DNA of 54,062 nt, from contig NZ_GG770563.1 in NCBI RefSeq assembly GCF_000164135.1, positions 48,422 to 102,483 on the forward strand, given 5' to 3'. Below, piece after piece: positions 35,419-43,914 of this stretch. The position numbers were made by a program, and so were the translations under genes. Positions within the stretch are counted from its first letter, which is position 1; every line of letters starts with the position of its first letter. The DNA comes from Mycobacterium parascrofulaceum ATCC BAA-614. GTDB taxonomy: Bacteria; Actinomycetota; Actinomycetes; Mycobacteriales; Mycobacteriaceae. The notes under the pieces were generated by a model. The model saw only the letters and a program-made list of their open reading frames with translations. It had not been told where the DNA came from and searched no databases.

Positions 35419-36596
35419 ATGACCCCCAAACTATTTGCAGACTTGGGCAAGACGACGATGGCGATAACAGACGCAGCCGAATACGCTCACCTGCGGGAGG
35501 TGGACCTCGAGGCGCTTGGTGTCGCACTGGAGGCAATCCGTCGCGACATCGAGAATTCGCGTGGTGAACAAGATCGGACATACATTCAGCGGGCCATCGC
35601 GTTTCAGCGCGGCCTCGACCTCGCGGCACGGCTTGTGATCGCCGCCAGCCGAAGCGGGCCCGGCTGGGCACTGGGAACCGCCGCGCTGGCCACCGCGAAG
35701 AGCATCGAGAACATGGAGCTCGGTCACAACATCTGCCACGGTCAATGGGATTGGATGAACGACCCGGAAATCCACTCCAGCACCTGGGAGTGGGACATGG
35801 TCGGCGTCTCCTCACAGTGGCGCTATGCCCACAACTACCGCCACCACGTGTTTACGAACGTCATCGGCGAGGACGACGACCTCGGATACGGCATCATGCG
35901 GGTCACCCGTGATCAGCAGTGGCGGTGCAGCAATCTATTGCAGCCGCTACGAAGCGTATTGCTGGCCATCATGTTCGAGTGGGGCATCGCGCTGCAGGGT
36001 TGGGAGTCGCAGCAGAAGCGTGCCGCCAAGTCCGCGCTCACCCGAGCCTTGGTGCAGAAAGTGGCGTGCCAGGCCGGCAAGGACTATCTGATCTTTCCCG
36101 CGCTGAGTCTTCGACGATGGCGCCGCACGCTCACCGCGAACGCGGCCGCCAACCTGCTGCGAAATGTGTGGGCTTACGTGGTGATCTGCTGCGGACGGAC
36201 ACACAGAAGTTCGCGCCCGACGCACTGAACGATGAGTCCAAATCCGAATGGTATCTGCGACAAATGCTTGGCACTGCGAACTTCCGCGCCGGGCCGGTGT
36301 TGGCATTCCTCAGCGGAAACCTCTGCTACCAGATTGAGCATCACCTCTTTCCGGATCTCCCGAGCAACCGCTACGCGCAGATCGCACCACAAGTGCGGTC
36401 CATATGCGCGCGCTTCGACCTGCCGTACACGACCGGTCCGCTCGCACGCCAATACCTAGGGACCGTGCGCACCATCTTCAAGCTCGCACTCCCGGATCGG
36501 CTTCCCGCCCCCGATGCTGACGGAATGGACGCCCACAAACCTGACCACCTCGATGACGCACACCAGACAATGAAGGTCGGATCCACCGCTATTTAG
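35419..36596 (+). pseudogene. Fatty-acid desaturase (DesA3-like), frameshifted
   Basis: ATG 35419 opens MTPKLFADLGKTTMAITDAA; histidine boxes GHNICHG and HNYRHH are in this frame, which runs off into RTHRSSRPTH near 36228. The third box (NLCYQIEHHLFPDLPSNRYA) and the normal C-terminus lie in another frame ending at 36596. The switch falls at about 36190-36200, after VVICCG, where roughly four residues of the usual HFADG-like segment are also lost. Membrane-bound di-iron desaturases of this type act on stearoyl-CoA. Likely inactive. Confidence 0.82.
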
Positions 36597-36796
36597 ACAG
36601 TCCCAGCCTCTCAGATTCGGGTGTGTATTGATGTTCCCGCTCGTCGAGGTGATGCGGCAGGGCTGTTTCGAGGAACGCCGTTTGATGACACGGCCTAGTC
36701 TGGGTCTCAGGTTCATGTGGACGTGGCCAAGCTCGGAGGCAGGCAGCGCAGCAGGCCCGGCGCACTCGAAGTCGGCCCGATCCCAGGAGGGCACAA

Positions 36797-37324
36797 ATGT
36801 TTACATTCCTCAAACCCATCGCGGGTTTCCGCGTGACGTTTTCGGCGATGTTCAAGAAGCCAGTCACCGAGGGGTATCCGGAGAAGCCGGGCCCGGTGGC
36901 GCCGCGCTACCACGGCCGCCATCAGCTCAACCGATGGCCCGACGGGTTGGAGAAGTGCATCGGGTGTGAGCTGTGCGCGTGGGCCTGCCCGGCCGACGCG
37001 ATTTTCGTGGAGAGCGCCGATAACACCGAGGCCGAACGTTTTTCGCCGGGCGAGCGCTACGGGCGGGCGTATCAGATCAATTACCTGCGATGCATCGGCT
37101 GCGGGTTCTGCATCGAGGCTTGCCCGACGCGGGCCCTGACGATGATCAACGACTACGAAATGGCCGACGACAACCGCGCCGACCTGATCTACGGCAAGGA
37201 CCAGCTGCTGGCGCCACTGCAGCCCGGTATGGCGGCCCCGCCGCACCCGGTGGCGCCTGGCAGCACCGAACGCGACTATTACCTCCTCGACAACATCGCC
37301 GCGGCGAACCGCGAAGCCCGGTGA
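36797..37324 (+). CDS. nuoI: NADH-quinone oxidoreductase subunit I (orphan NuoI)
   Basis: 175 residues, full length. Two 4Fe-4S motifs: CIGCELCAWACP (C54, C57, C60, C64) and CIGCGFCIEACP (C99, C102, C105, C109), with NuoI-specific YEMADDNRADLIYGKDQLL after them. AGGAGG lies six bases before the ATG. NuoI carries clusters N6a/N6b in the peripheral arm of complex I. No other nuo gene is nearby, so it could replace or supplement the chromosomal subunit or act as a ferredoxin-like electron carrier. Confidence 0.92.
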   Translation: MFTFLKPIAGFRVTFSAMFKKPVTEGYPEKPGPVAPRYHGRHQLNRWPDGLEKCIGCELCAWACPADAIFVESADNTEAERFSPGERYGRAYQINYLRCIGCGFCIEACPTRALTMINDYEMADDNRADLIYGKDQLLAPLQPGMAAPPHPVAPGSTERDYYLLDNIAAANREAR

Positions 37325-37650
37325 CCACGTTGTTGACCGCGGACGCGCGGACCCGTACTCCACCAAACGAAGTGATGCTGTTACCGTCGGGCGTTGCGCT
37401 CTGTTGGCCGTCGCTGAGTATGCAGATGATGCCGTCACTGTCGGCGCGGACGTGATATCGGGAGTTGGTCTGAAAGTGACGGGTTGGTCGGCGCGGCGAC
37501 GTGATGGTCGTCGTGGTGACGGGCGTCGGCGGGCGTGCCGAACGGCGCTCCCGATGGCTCGCGGGGGCCGCGATGAGGCTCAGGCCGGTGGCGACAACAG
37601 GCGACCTCGGGTGTAGGCCCGATCAGGGTCCAGGGCGGGTCGTCGATGCC
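37325..37650. other. Region without a recognised gene
   Basis: Between nuoI and a decayed DUF6431 gene. Open frames here are Arg-rich and overlap in several frames; none has a convincing start or family pattern. Confidence 0.4.
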
Positions 37651-38146
37651 CTAGCGGTGGCGTTCACAGTAGGCGGCTGTCGACAGGATCGACAACGCGT
37701 GATGCAGCAGTTGCGGTGTTGCGCAGCGAACGTCAGAATCCAGTTCCAGTGGCTGTCGGGTGCCGCCTTGGTAGATGCGTTCCAGGTGTGCCGCTGGTAG
37801 GCGGCGCAGCCAGCGCCGCACTGTGGACACGGGCCGATCGACGGCGACCGCGATGCGCCGGGTGTCGAAGTCCATTTGGCTTGTGCAGCAATGCTGTTCC
37901 GATCGCCGCGGTGGTGTCGGCGTGACGTGGTTGCAGGGCTGCGGGTATCACGATATGCGTTGATGAGCACGATCGCATCGGGTGCGGCGGGGTCGCACCG
38001 TCACCGTGGTGCTGTCGCGGTCGCGCAGGGTGCGCCGCCGGCCCGTATCCCCAGGCGACCAGCTGGCCGGGGCGGCAGCGCGGGCAGCGTAGTTCGCCGT
38101 CGGCGAGTAGGTGCTCGGCGAGTTCGGCGGTGCGGGCAACGATCAC
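37651..38146 (-). pseudogene. DUF6431-like transposase-type gene, frameshifted
   Basis: Pieces of one protein are spread over three minus-strand frames: TAELAEHLLADGELRCPRCR and QLVAWGYG, then RRRTLRDRDSTTVTVRPRRT, then THIVIPAALQPRHADTTAAI, then DTRRIAVAVDRPVSTVRRWL. The order CxxC zinc ribbon, THxxxP segment, HTH is that of DUF6431, a helix-turn-helix protein often tied to mobile elements. At least two frameshifts; not functional. 38147-38422, beyond it, holds only the right end of the integrated element. Confidence 0.65.
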
Positions 38147-38422
38147 CGTGCAGCCTCGAGCGCCGAGGTCACAAGGAACGCCGCCCCGGACCGATCCTCG
38201 GACCGCGGGTGCCGCTACACACGCTCCACGCTCAGCTGTCGCGGATCCACGCCTTCAGGTAACCCGGCTGCCGAACGGTGCTCTGAATCCGTTGTGCAAC
38301 AATAACATCGATGGCCATAACCGCACGCCCCACCGTTAGCAGGTTGTACACGAAGGGCGGAGTCCGCCGACACGGCCATGCCAGTACCGGGATATCTGCC
38401 CGAACGCGCTATTCGGACGATT

Positions 38423-38986
38423 TCAATAACGCCAGTTACCAATTACGCACGCCAACCCTGCTGACCCCCACCGCATCCACGACACCAGATGCCCGGTAGA
38501 TAGCCACGCGTGCAAGCCATTACCGCCGACACTCACCAACGCCCCAACACCTAACACTGTCCACAGAAAAACCCGGTTCCAGAACTGCGCGCGATACGGC
38601 GCCAACGACACGATTACCAGGGTCGCGAGAATGATCACACCGTCAACAAGCAGCGGCGACAACCACGACGGCCAGCCCGGCCACGCCGTCATCGCGGCAA
38701 GACTTCGCAGCGAATTGAACGACAAGACGAAGCTGATGGTCGCGATAAACACCGTGAGCCACACGGATGCGGTGCGGCTTCGGATCACGAGGCGCAAGGT
38801 CCGCTCGGCGTCGTCGTGCGCCTCTTCGCGCCTCCGGGAGGCAGGCATAGGCGACCGCGATTCCGTATGGAGCTCACCACTGCCGGTTGGTTGCCGCGGT
38901 TCGATCGGACTGCCGACCGTGCTCGTCTCGAGGTCACGGTCGCCCGGGATCACTGCGCCATTGCGGCGGGCTTCAACGGTCGTCAC
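38423..38986 (-). pseudogene. DUF2637 gene, 5' half
   Basis: 187 residues: hydrophilic N-terminus (1-65), then transmembrane helices (WLTVFIATISFVLSFNSL, WLSPLLVDGVIILATLVIVS, FLWTVLGVGALVSVGGNG), ending abruptly in SAGLACVIGNWRY. The expected continuation (VPPVALLATTH-like final helix and HTH tail) is at 24185-24545. DUF2637 proteins are frequent on actinobacterial plasmids and conjugative elements. The truncated form might still insert in the membrane. Confidence 0.75.
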
Positions 38987-39129
38987 CTCGGTATATCCCC
39001 CCCTCCGCGCCGTTAAGCTGGTAAATGATCAAGAAACGCTCCACAGGGAAACCTACCGGCCCCAAAGCGCTTACGCGCTGCTCGCGGCGATGCAATTTGG
39101 GGCCCTTCGCTGCGCACCCCGAACTGTGG

Positions 39130-39418
39130 CGCAAGACAATCCGCGAGACATCCCGTGCGAGCACAGCTGACATATCGCGTGCGATAGTGCGTGAGATAGC
39201 GGTCGTACTATCGTACGAGGTACCGCAAGAGGGGTCGCGCACGACAGGGCGCGCGGTATCATGGCACATAACGCGAGAATCAGTGCACGCGATCATGCGT
39301 GACTTATTGCAGACAACAGCACACGCATTGCGCCACGGGATAGACAACGGCAGATGGTGCGGCCCATCGCACGCGTTACCTCACGCATCCTGACACGCCG
39401 CAGCGTGTGCAGTAGCGC
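39130..39418. repeat. Long degenerate 12-bp-period array (locus 3), candidate centromere
   Basis: About 24 consecutive 12-mers, e.g. TCGCGTGCGATA, GTGCGTGAGATA, GCGGTCGTACTA, TCATGGCACATA, ATGCGTGACTTA, CGCCACGGGATA. The rough consensus is nYGCRCGMGATA. No alignment gap is needed over this span. It lies directly upstream of the parA operon and 5' of the DUF2637 gene. By position it is a candidate partition (parS-like) site, or an origin. Confidence 0.7.
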
Positions 39419-39419
39419 G

Positions 39420-39459
39420 CGCGTGCAGCTACGCGCTATGCTTCGCGTAGCTGCACGCG
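39420..39459. repeat. 16-bp perfect inverted repeat before parA
   Basis: CGCGTGCAGCTACGCG (39420-39435), an 8-base loop CTATGCTT, then CGCGTAGCTGCACGCG (39444-39459). Extends the 12-bp array toward parA. Could be an operator for ParA or its partner, or a structure in the parA leader. Confidence 0.6.
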
Positions 39460-39483
39460 GGGGAGTTGGACGTAGCGGGCGGA

Positions 39484-39501
39484 GGGCCCCTTTTCGGGCC
39501 C
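39484..39501 (+). terminator. Hairpin in the parA leader
   Basis: GGGCCC-CTTTTC-GGGCCC, 58 bp before the parA start codon. Could end transcription entering from the array or act as an attenuator. Confidence 0.4.
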
Positions 39502-39559
39502 CGCTTCTCGGCACGACCCCCCCAGGTAGGGCCCCCCTGTGAAGGAGAGAAGGTTTCCC

Positions 39560-40372
39560 TTGTCTAATCCATCAACCCTTGAGGCAGCCCGGCGCCTCGC
39601 TGTCAGTGACCCGGACCCGCAACTCCTCGCGACCTTGCAAGACCTCATAGTGGCGGTCGCAGCGCACAAAGGGGGAGTGGGTAAAACCGAAATCGCCAAA
39701 GAGCTGGCCTGGCTGCTCGCCGGCATCCTCATCGACTTCGACTGGGACCGCGGCGGCGCCTCCCGTGCTTGGGGATACCGCTACGAAACCCGCACCAATG
39801 CGCCGCTGCTTGATGCCATGGAAAACAGCCGAACACCCCGCCCGCTCACCGGAGGCCCTTTCCGCGCTGATCTGGTCCCATCCCACCCCGACTGGGGCAA
39901 TAACCAGCCCCCGCAAGACCACGTCACGACCCAGCTTGAGAAATGGTCCGCCGAATGGCGCCGACCCCTCGTCATCGATACCCACCCTGGTGGGGGAGAC
40001 GACGCCAACCCCAGCGCCTCCGGAGCCATCGCTGCCGCCAACGTCATCGTTGTACCGATCGTCCTGGAAACCCGGCCTCTGGAAGCCCTCGAAGGCATGG
40101 CCGACGAACTTCGCGCCTTCCCGCTGCTCATCATCCCCAACATGGTCGACGCAGCTCCGCGCAAGATGGTCGACTGGCTACAACGCATCAGCGAGACCTA
40201 CAACGTCCCCGTAGGCCCATCAATCGGCAAATACGGCTGGCTCAGCCGCCGATCCCTACGTATGGCCGTCGCAGCGCGCACTCCCGTGCCCGCCAAGAAC
40301 CGCCAATTCGTCGACGAGATCACCGACGTCGCCCGGGCGGTAATCACCTACACCCAGAAAGCCCAAGGCTGA
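39560..40372 (+). CDS. parA: ParA-family partition ATPase
   Basis: 270 residues from TTG 39560, chosen because GGAGAGAAGG lies just upstream; the longer ORF begins in the leader. Deviant Walker A AHKGGVGKTEI (K37 and K42) and a Walker-B-like VIDTHPGGG (D140). No N-terminal HTH is evident, so this is a small ParA. It uses ATP on the nucleoid to move plasmid copies apart, together with the next gene product and the adjacent repeats. Confidence 0.88.
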   Translation: MSNPSTLEAARRLAVSDPDPQLLATLQDLIVAVAAHKGGVGKTEIAKELAWLLAGILIDFDWDRGGASRAWGYRYETRTNAPLLDAMENSRTPRPLTGGPFRADLVPSHPDWGNNQPPQDHVTTQLEKWSAEWRRPLVIDTHPGGGDDANPSASGAIAAANVIVVPIVLETRPLEALEGMADELRAFPLLIIPNMVDAAPRKMVDWLQRISETYNVPVGPSIGKYGWLSRRSLRMAVAARTPVPAKNRQFVDEITDVARAVITYTQKAQG

Positions 40373-40374
40373 CC

Positions 40375-41136
40375 ATGAGCGACAACCTCGGCGGTATCCA
40401 TCAACTCCACGAGCGTCGCGCTCGCCGCACCCGCCAAGCCCCCCAGCCGCGCCACCCCAAGCTCGGGGCGGCCGAAGCGCTCGATCAACCACTCACCGCC
40501 CAGGACGGCCGTAGCGACACCACCACCACCACGGCGGCGACTCCGCCTGCACCAACGCCCTCACCGCCCCCAGCCGAGCCGCAAGCCACAGCGCCAGCAG
40601 AATCCCAGCCGGCGGCCGAATCACACGACCGCGCCACGGCAGAAAACGACGCCATCGAAGATGTCTCGCACGACAAGGCTGACAGTGACCCCGGCGCGAT
40701 GCCAACACTGGACATCGATCCTGACGACCCCACCGCCCACATCGTTTCGCCGACTGTCCTGAGCATCCCGGCCTCGATCGTCAAACGGTTCGAACGCGCC
40801 CGCGCCCACGCCCCCAGTCACACAGCCCTCGTGCTCGATGCGCTCCGCGCACATGCCCAGGAACTTCCAACGCTCATCCTCAACCGCCGACCCGGCCCAA
40901 AACCCGGCGACCTCTTCCCCTTCCGTGAAGCCCCGGGCCGCACGTCCCAGGACACACCCCTCCCGGTACGCATCCGCCCGACCAAAGGCGAACTTGCAGT
41001 CATGAAGACCCTTACCGACTGGGCCAGCGCTCGCATCGCCAAACAGCGCCCCGGAACACGCGAAACCAACAGGTCTGAAATGGTCGCTGCTGCCTTGGAC
41101 GTCTTTCTTCCGCCTCTCAAGAAGACCTCGCCCTGA
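40375..41136 (+). CDS. ParB-like centromere-binding partner of ParA
   Basis: 253 residues, ATG two bases after the parA stop. The N-terminal 100 residues are Pro/Thr/Ala-rich and disordered (with HERRARRTRQA that may touch ParA). The C-terminal half has two helical segments (PTVLSIPASIVKRFERARAH and IRPTKGELAVMKTLTDWASA) with SEMVAAALDVFL, consistent with ribbon-helix-helix-type binding. Not a classical ParB: no CTPase motif. It probably binds the 12-bp array. Assignment rests on operon position. Confidence 0.62.
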   Translation: MSDNLGGIHQLHERRARRTRQAPQPRHPKLGAAEALDQPLTAQDGRSDTTTTTAATPPAPTPSPPPAEPQATAPAESQPAAESHDRATAENDAIEDVSHDKADSDPGAMPTLDIDPDDPTAHIVSPTVLSIPASIVKRFERARAHAPSHTALVLDALRAHAQELPTLILNRRPGPKPGDLFPFREAPGRTSQDTPLPVRIRPTKGELAVMKTLTDWASARIAKQRPGTRETNRSEMVAAALDVFLPPLKKTSP

Positions 41137-41155
41137 GGCACACGAACCCCAAACG

Positions 41156-41200
41156 CCGTACGATAATGCCGTACAATAACGGTACTGGGTATTGGTACGG
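41156..41200 (+). promoter_or_regulatory. yefM-yoeB promoter/operator
   Basis: Tandem 13-mers CCGTACGATAATG (41156) and CCGTACAATAACG (41169), then GGTAC (41181) and GGTACGG (41194). TACAAT (41171-41176) is a TANNNT -10 element. YefM binds such repeated sites to repress its own operon. Confidence 0.55.
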
Positions 41201-41217
41201 TTGGAAGGGCCGAGGTC

Positions 41218-41502
41218 ATGGCTATCAGTGCAAGTGAGGCCCGGCAGCGCCTCTTTCCGCTGCTTGAACAAGTCAACACCGACCACGAGCCTGTGCGAAT
41301 TACGTCCAAGGCCGGAGATGCAGTGCTCATGTCGGCCGCTGACTACGATTCGTGGCAAGAAACGGTCTACCTCCTGCGTTCCCCCGAGAATGCCCGCCGA
41401 CTCATGGAGGCCGTCGCCCGAGACAACGCCACCCGGCCCACCCCCGGCAGCTACACCAAGTCGATCGACGAACTCGAGGAGATGGCCGGCGGCCAGGAGT
41501 GA
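41218..41502 (+). CDS. yefM: YefM/Phd-family antitoxin
   Basis: 94 residues. ISASEARQRLFPLLEQVNTD and EPVRITSKAGDAVLMSAADY are the Phd/YefM signature, followed by ETVYLLRSPENARRLMEAVA, the helix that contacts YoeB, and a disordered tail. GGAAGGG lies nine bases before the ATG. It overlaps the toxin gene by 4 bp (GTGA). Confidence 0.92.
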   Translation: MAISASEARQRLFPLLEQVNTDHEPVRITSKAGDAVLMSAADYDSWQETVYLLRSPENARRLMEAVARDNATRPTPGSYTKSIDELEEMAGGQE

Positions 41503-41756
41503 GAAGCATCAACTTCGATCCCGCCGCGTGGGAGGACTTTCTATTTTGGCTGGCTTCCGACCGCAAAACAGCACGGCGCATCACCAGACTCATCGCAGAA
41601 ATCCAGCGCAACCCGTTTGCTGGGATTGGAAAACCAGAACCGCTCAAGGGTGAACTATCCGGGTACTGGTCGCGGCGCATCGACGACGAACACCGGATCG
41701 TCTACCGCGCAGATGATCACGAAATCAAGATCCTCAAAGCCCGATACCACTACTGA
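41499..41756 (+). CDS. yoeB: YoeB-family mRNA interferase toxin
   Basis: 85 residues from GTG 41499. FDPAAWEDFLFWLASDRKTA at the start and EPLKGELSGYWSRRIDDEHR followed by IVYRADDHEIKILKARYHY match YoeB; the catalytic set (E47-like, R-rich strand, C-terminal HY) is present. YoeB cuts mRNA at the ribosome. Full length and apparently intact. Confidence 0.92.
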   Translation: MRSINFDPAAWEDFLFWLASDRKTARRITRLIAEIQRNPFAGIGKPEPLKGELSGYWSRRIDDEHRIVYRADDHEIKILKARYHY

Positions 41757-41777
41757 CCAGCTTGAAACTCGACTGGT

Positions 41778-42023
41778 CTAGGTGTCCACGCGTACCAAGA
41801 TCTCGTACTCGGGCGGGCGGTGAAATCGCAAGTATGTGAGGCGATGCCGGCCGTCCACGATCGCCTGGCCTGCGATGCGCAGCGGGCTTGCCAGCCAGGC
41901 ACGCGAGAGACCGACGTCGCCGCAGTGAGGCCGCGCCCAGTCGTCCCACTCAGAATCGAAGGCCAGCGGCTCATTGAAGCAGGGGCGCTGATCGGGACAG
42001 GTCGGTGGCGGCCTCCACGTCAT
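41778..42023 (-). CDS. Small ParB/Srx-like protein
   Basis: 81 residues from ATG 42023. Contains GQAIVDGRHRLTYLRFHRPP, similar to the 'DGxHRL' motif of ParB/sulfiredoxin-fold proteins, after a Trp-rich segment FDSEWDDWARPHCGDVG. It overlaps the preceding gene by 53 bp, so the true start may be later. Last gene of the coiled-coil operon. Confidence 0.55.
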   Translation of the reverse strand: MTWRPPPTCPDQRPCFNEPLAFDSEWDDWARPHCGDVGLSRAWLASPLRIAGQAIVDGRHRLTYLRFHRPPEYEILVRVDT

Positions 42024-42264
42024 CGAGCAGGCCTGAGCTCCACGACGTCTGAGTGAGCGCGTACAAGACGATCCGTCGATACTCAGGATCGTCGGTCAGG
42101 TAGGCGCGTTTGTGGGCCGCGGCGCTGAAATGGCGGTCGTCGCCGAGGTAGGCACGCAGCTGGCGCTCGAGCTGCTTGTACGGATGGTTCGGGCCTGCGT
42201 TCTTGCCCAGGCCCGAAGGCCAAGGCAACGAGCCCAGACGGCGGATCACGAATCGGTGGACCAT
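41971..42264 (-). CDS. Unknown small protein in the coiled-coil operon
   Basis: 97 residues from ATG 42264, 16 bp after the coiled-coil gene. Features HPYKQLERQLRAYLGDDRHF and DPEYRRIVLYALTQTSWSSG; helical and charged. No family recognised. The end overlaps the ParB/Srx-like gene. Confidence 0.5.
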   Translation of the reverse strand: MVHRFVIRRLGSLPWPSGLGKNAGPNHPYKQLERQLRAYLGDDRHFSAAAHKRAYLTDDPEYRRIVLYALTQTSWSSGLLDDVEAATDLSRSAPLLQ

Positions 42265-42280
42265 CGTCGAGGTCCTCGGA

Positions 42281-43513
42281 TCATTTCTTCTCGGGGGCTG
42301 GACGCGATGATCGTTTCGACGGTGGTCGGGGAGAGCTGCTCGGCGGTGCTGTTTGAGGGAGTTGGGCGCGATACGCGGCGCTGGTTTCACGGGCGAGTGC
42401 CAAGGCCTCAGTGAGGGTGTGCACCCGTTCGTCGGCGCTACGTTGCATTTGGGTGAGCTGTTCGGTGTGGTCGATACGAAGCCTTTCTCGTTCTGCCCGT
42501 GCGTCGTCGCGTAGTCGCTCGAGCTCTTGGTTGAGCGATGCCAAGGCTTCCCGTTCGGCTTCTATCGTTCGCTGTGCGGCCGTGGCCTCAGCACGCGCAG
42601 TGGCGAGATCGGCGCGCAGACCGGCTAACTCGGCTGCGGTCTGCTGCGTGGCCTCGCGTGCGGAGTCGACCTGGGCCTGGAGGCGTTGACGTTCTTCTTC
42701 GGCCGCGCGGCGAGTTTGGTCGAGTTCACGACGCACCGCGGCAGCGGTGTGGCGCTCACGCTCGGCCGCCTCGTCGGCGGCCTGTTGGGCGGCCTGGGCC
42801 GAGGCGGCCTCAAGTTGGGCGGCATTGGCGTCGCGGCGCGCTTGGTCAAGTTCGGCGCTGCGGTGCGCGAGTTCGTTTTGGTGTTCGGCCTGCGCTGCCG
42901 CCAACTGCTCCTGCGCGCTTGCTACCGCGCTCTGGGCCTCGGCGCGAACCTGGGCTATCTCGGCTTGCAGCTCCTCGCGCACACGCGCCGTTTCGGCGAT
43001 CGCGTCCTCGGCCAGCGCATCGGCTTCTTCGCGTTCACGCTCGGCGGTCTGTTCGCGCTCGTTAGCCTGCCGGGCGGCGCGCTCAGCGGCCGCGCTGCGT
43101 CGCTCGGCCTCAGTCACCTTCGCGAGCGCGTCCCGGTGCGCATCTTCAACCTCGGCGCCCGCAGCCTCGACGTCGCCGGCCGCCCGCAGCTGGACCACCA
43201 AGTCATCGAGGTACACGCGCAGGTCCGCCACCTTCTCCGGTAATTCGTCCAACCGCTGCTCCAAGGTGGCCCGGGCCAGGGACACCCCGGAGGCCAGCCC
43301 AGCGTCCTCCTGCGTCGCGACCGAACCACGCTGCGCGCGGCGGGCCCGCCACGCGTTGGCGCGGTTATGCACCGGCCCGCCGGAGCTGTCGGGCTGTTCG
43401 CAGTATCGCGACGGACGGCCCGTGGCTGGGTCCGGCCGGCTAGTGCGTGTGCAGCCGGGGTAGTTACAGCGATCCCGCGGCGCGGAGTCGTCCGTCGGGG
43501 CAGTTTCGCTCAT
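42281..43513 (-). CDS. KfrA-like long coiled-coil protein
   Basis: 410 residues. The N-terminus (1-60) has CNYPGCTRTSRPDPATGRPS and RYCEQ, a C-x4-C...C zinc-binding-like segment. Residues about 110-380 are an unbroken Ala/Glu/Arg/Gln coiled coil. The tail is Pro/Ser/Lys-rich. Plasmid proteins of this build (KfrA type) bind DNA at their own promoter and aid stable maintenance. The ACGAAAC repeats at 43552-43594 lie 38 bp upstream of the start and are the probable binding site. Codon use is normal. Confidence 0.68.
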   Translation of the reverse strand: MSETAPTDDSAPRDRCNYPGCTRTSRPDPATGRPSRYCEQPDSSGGPVHNRANAWRARRAQRGSVATQEDAGLASGVSLARATLEQRLDELPEKVADLRVYLDDLVVQLRAAGDVEAAGAEVEDAHRDALAKVTEAERRSAAAERAARQANEREQTAEREREEADALAEDAIAETARVREELQAEIAQVRAEAQSAVASAQEQLAAAQAEHQNELAHRSAELDQARRDANAAQLEAASAQAAQQAADEAAERERHTAAAVRRELDQTRRAAEEERQRLQAQVDSAREATQQTAAELAGLRADLATARAEATAAQRTIEAEREALASLNQELERLRDDARAERERLRIDHTEQLTQMQRSADERVHTLTEALALARETSAAYRAQLPQTAPPSSSPRPPSKRSSRPAPEKK

Positions 43514-43551
43514 TCCGTCATTTTACCGCTTTCGTCGCCACAGAGCAATGA

Positions 43552-43594
43552 CGCAACGAAACGAAACGAAAATACGAAACGAAACTACGAAACG
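43552..43594. repeat. Tandem ACGAAAC repeats upstream of the coiled-coil gene
   Basis: GCAACGAAACGAAACGAAAA, then TACGAAACGAAAC, then TACGAAACGG: ACGAA units repeated about every 5 or 10-14 bp. Candidate operator or iteron for the KfrA-like protein. 43595-43914 holds no convincing gene. Confidence 0.6.
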
Positions 43595-43914
43595 GATCGC
43601 GCCGGACACGCGTGTGCCGGGCAGCGATGGTCAGATTGCTGCGGCGCGCGGTGCCTGCGCGCCGATGACGCGGCCCAAACCCCCCGTCACTGTGACGAAA
43701 GCTGCGGCGACGGCCCCTACGGCCACCCGGGGTGAATAGTTGGCACCAACGCCGGAACATATGCCGGCCGGCTCGGCGATGTCAGCAGCCGCTGCAGAGA
43801 CACCAACTCATCGCCACGCTCGTGCCTCAACCCTCAAATAGCAAACGGCAAGTCCCGCTGGCGGCGGTCAGGCTCGACCCAAACCGCGAAATTTGCCACA
43901 CCAGCCGTCATTCT

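Larger units (their letters stand above)
24546..38422. mobile_element. Integrated element splitting the DUF2637 gene
   Basis: About 13.9 kb bounded by the two halves of one minus-strand gene (3' half to the left, 5' half to the right). The left edge carries a tyrosine recombinase-HTH-zinc ribbon cassette reading inward. AATT is common to both junctions (24553 region and 38436 region), but the halves do not rejoin perfectly in frame, so the exact ends are uncertain by some 10-20 bp. Palindromic GCATCAGATGC-like motifs at 24554-24690 may be recombinase arm sites. Cargo is redox/stress-like. Confidence 0.7.

Noticed and set aside
39025..39393. 122-residue ORF with repeated RAI/REI-like segments, and opposing minus-strand ORFs
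   Set aside because: The repetition in all frames is a by-product of the 12-bp-period DNA array (12 bases give a four-residue period); no start context or family pattern.
39130..39418. CRISPR-like array
   Set aside because: Units are contiguous 12-mers with no spacers of 25-40 bp and no cas genes.
42747..43463. 238-residue Ser/Ala-rich plus-strand ORF
   Set aside because: Antisense of the coiled-coil gene; composition reflects reversed Ala/Glu/Arg codons.
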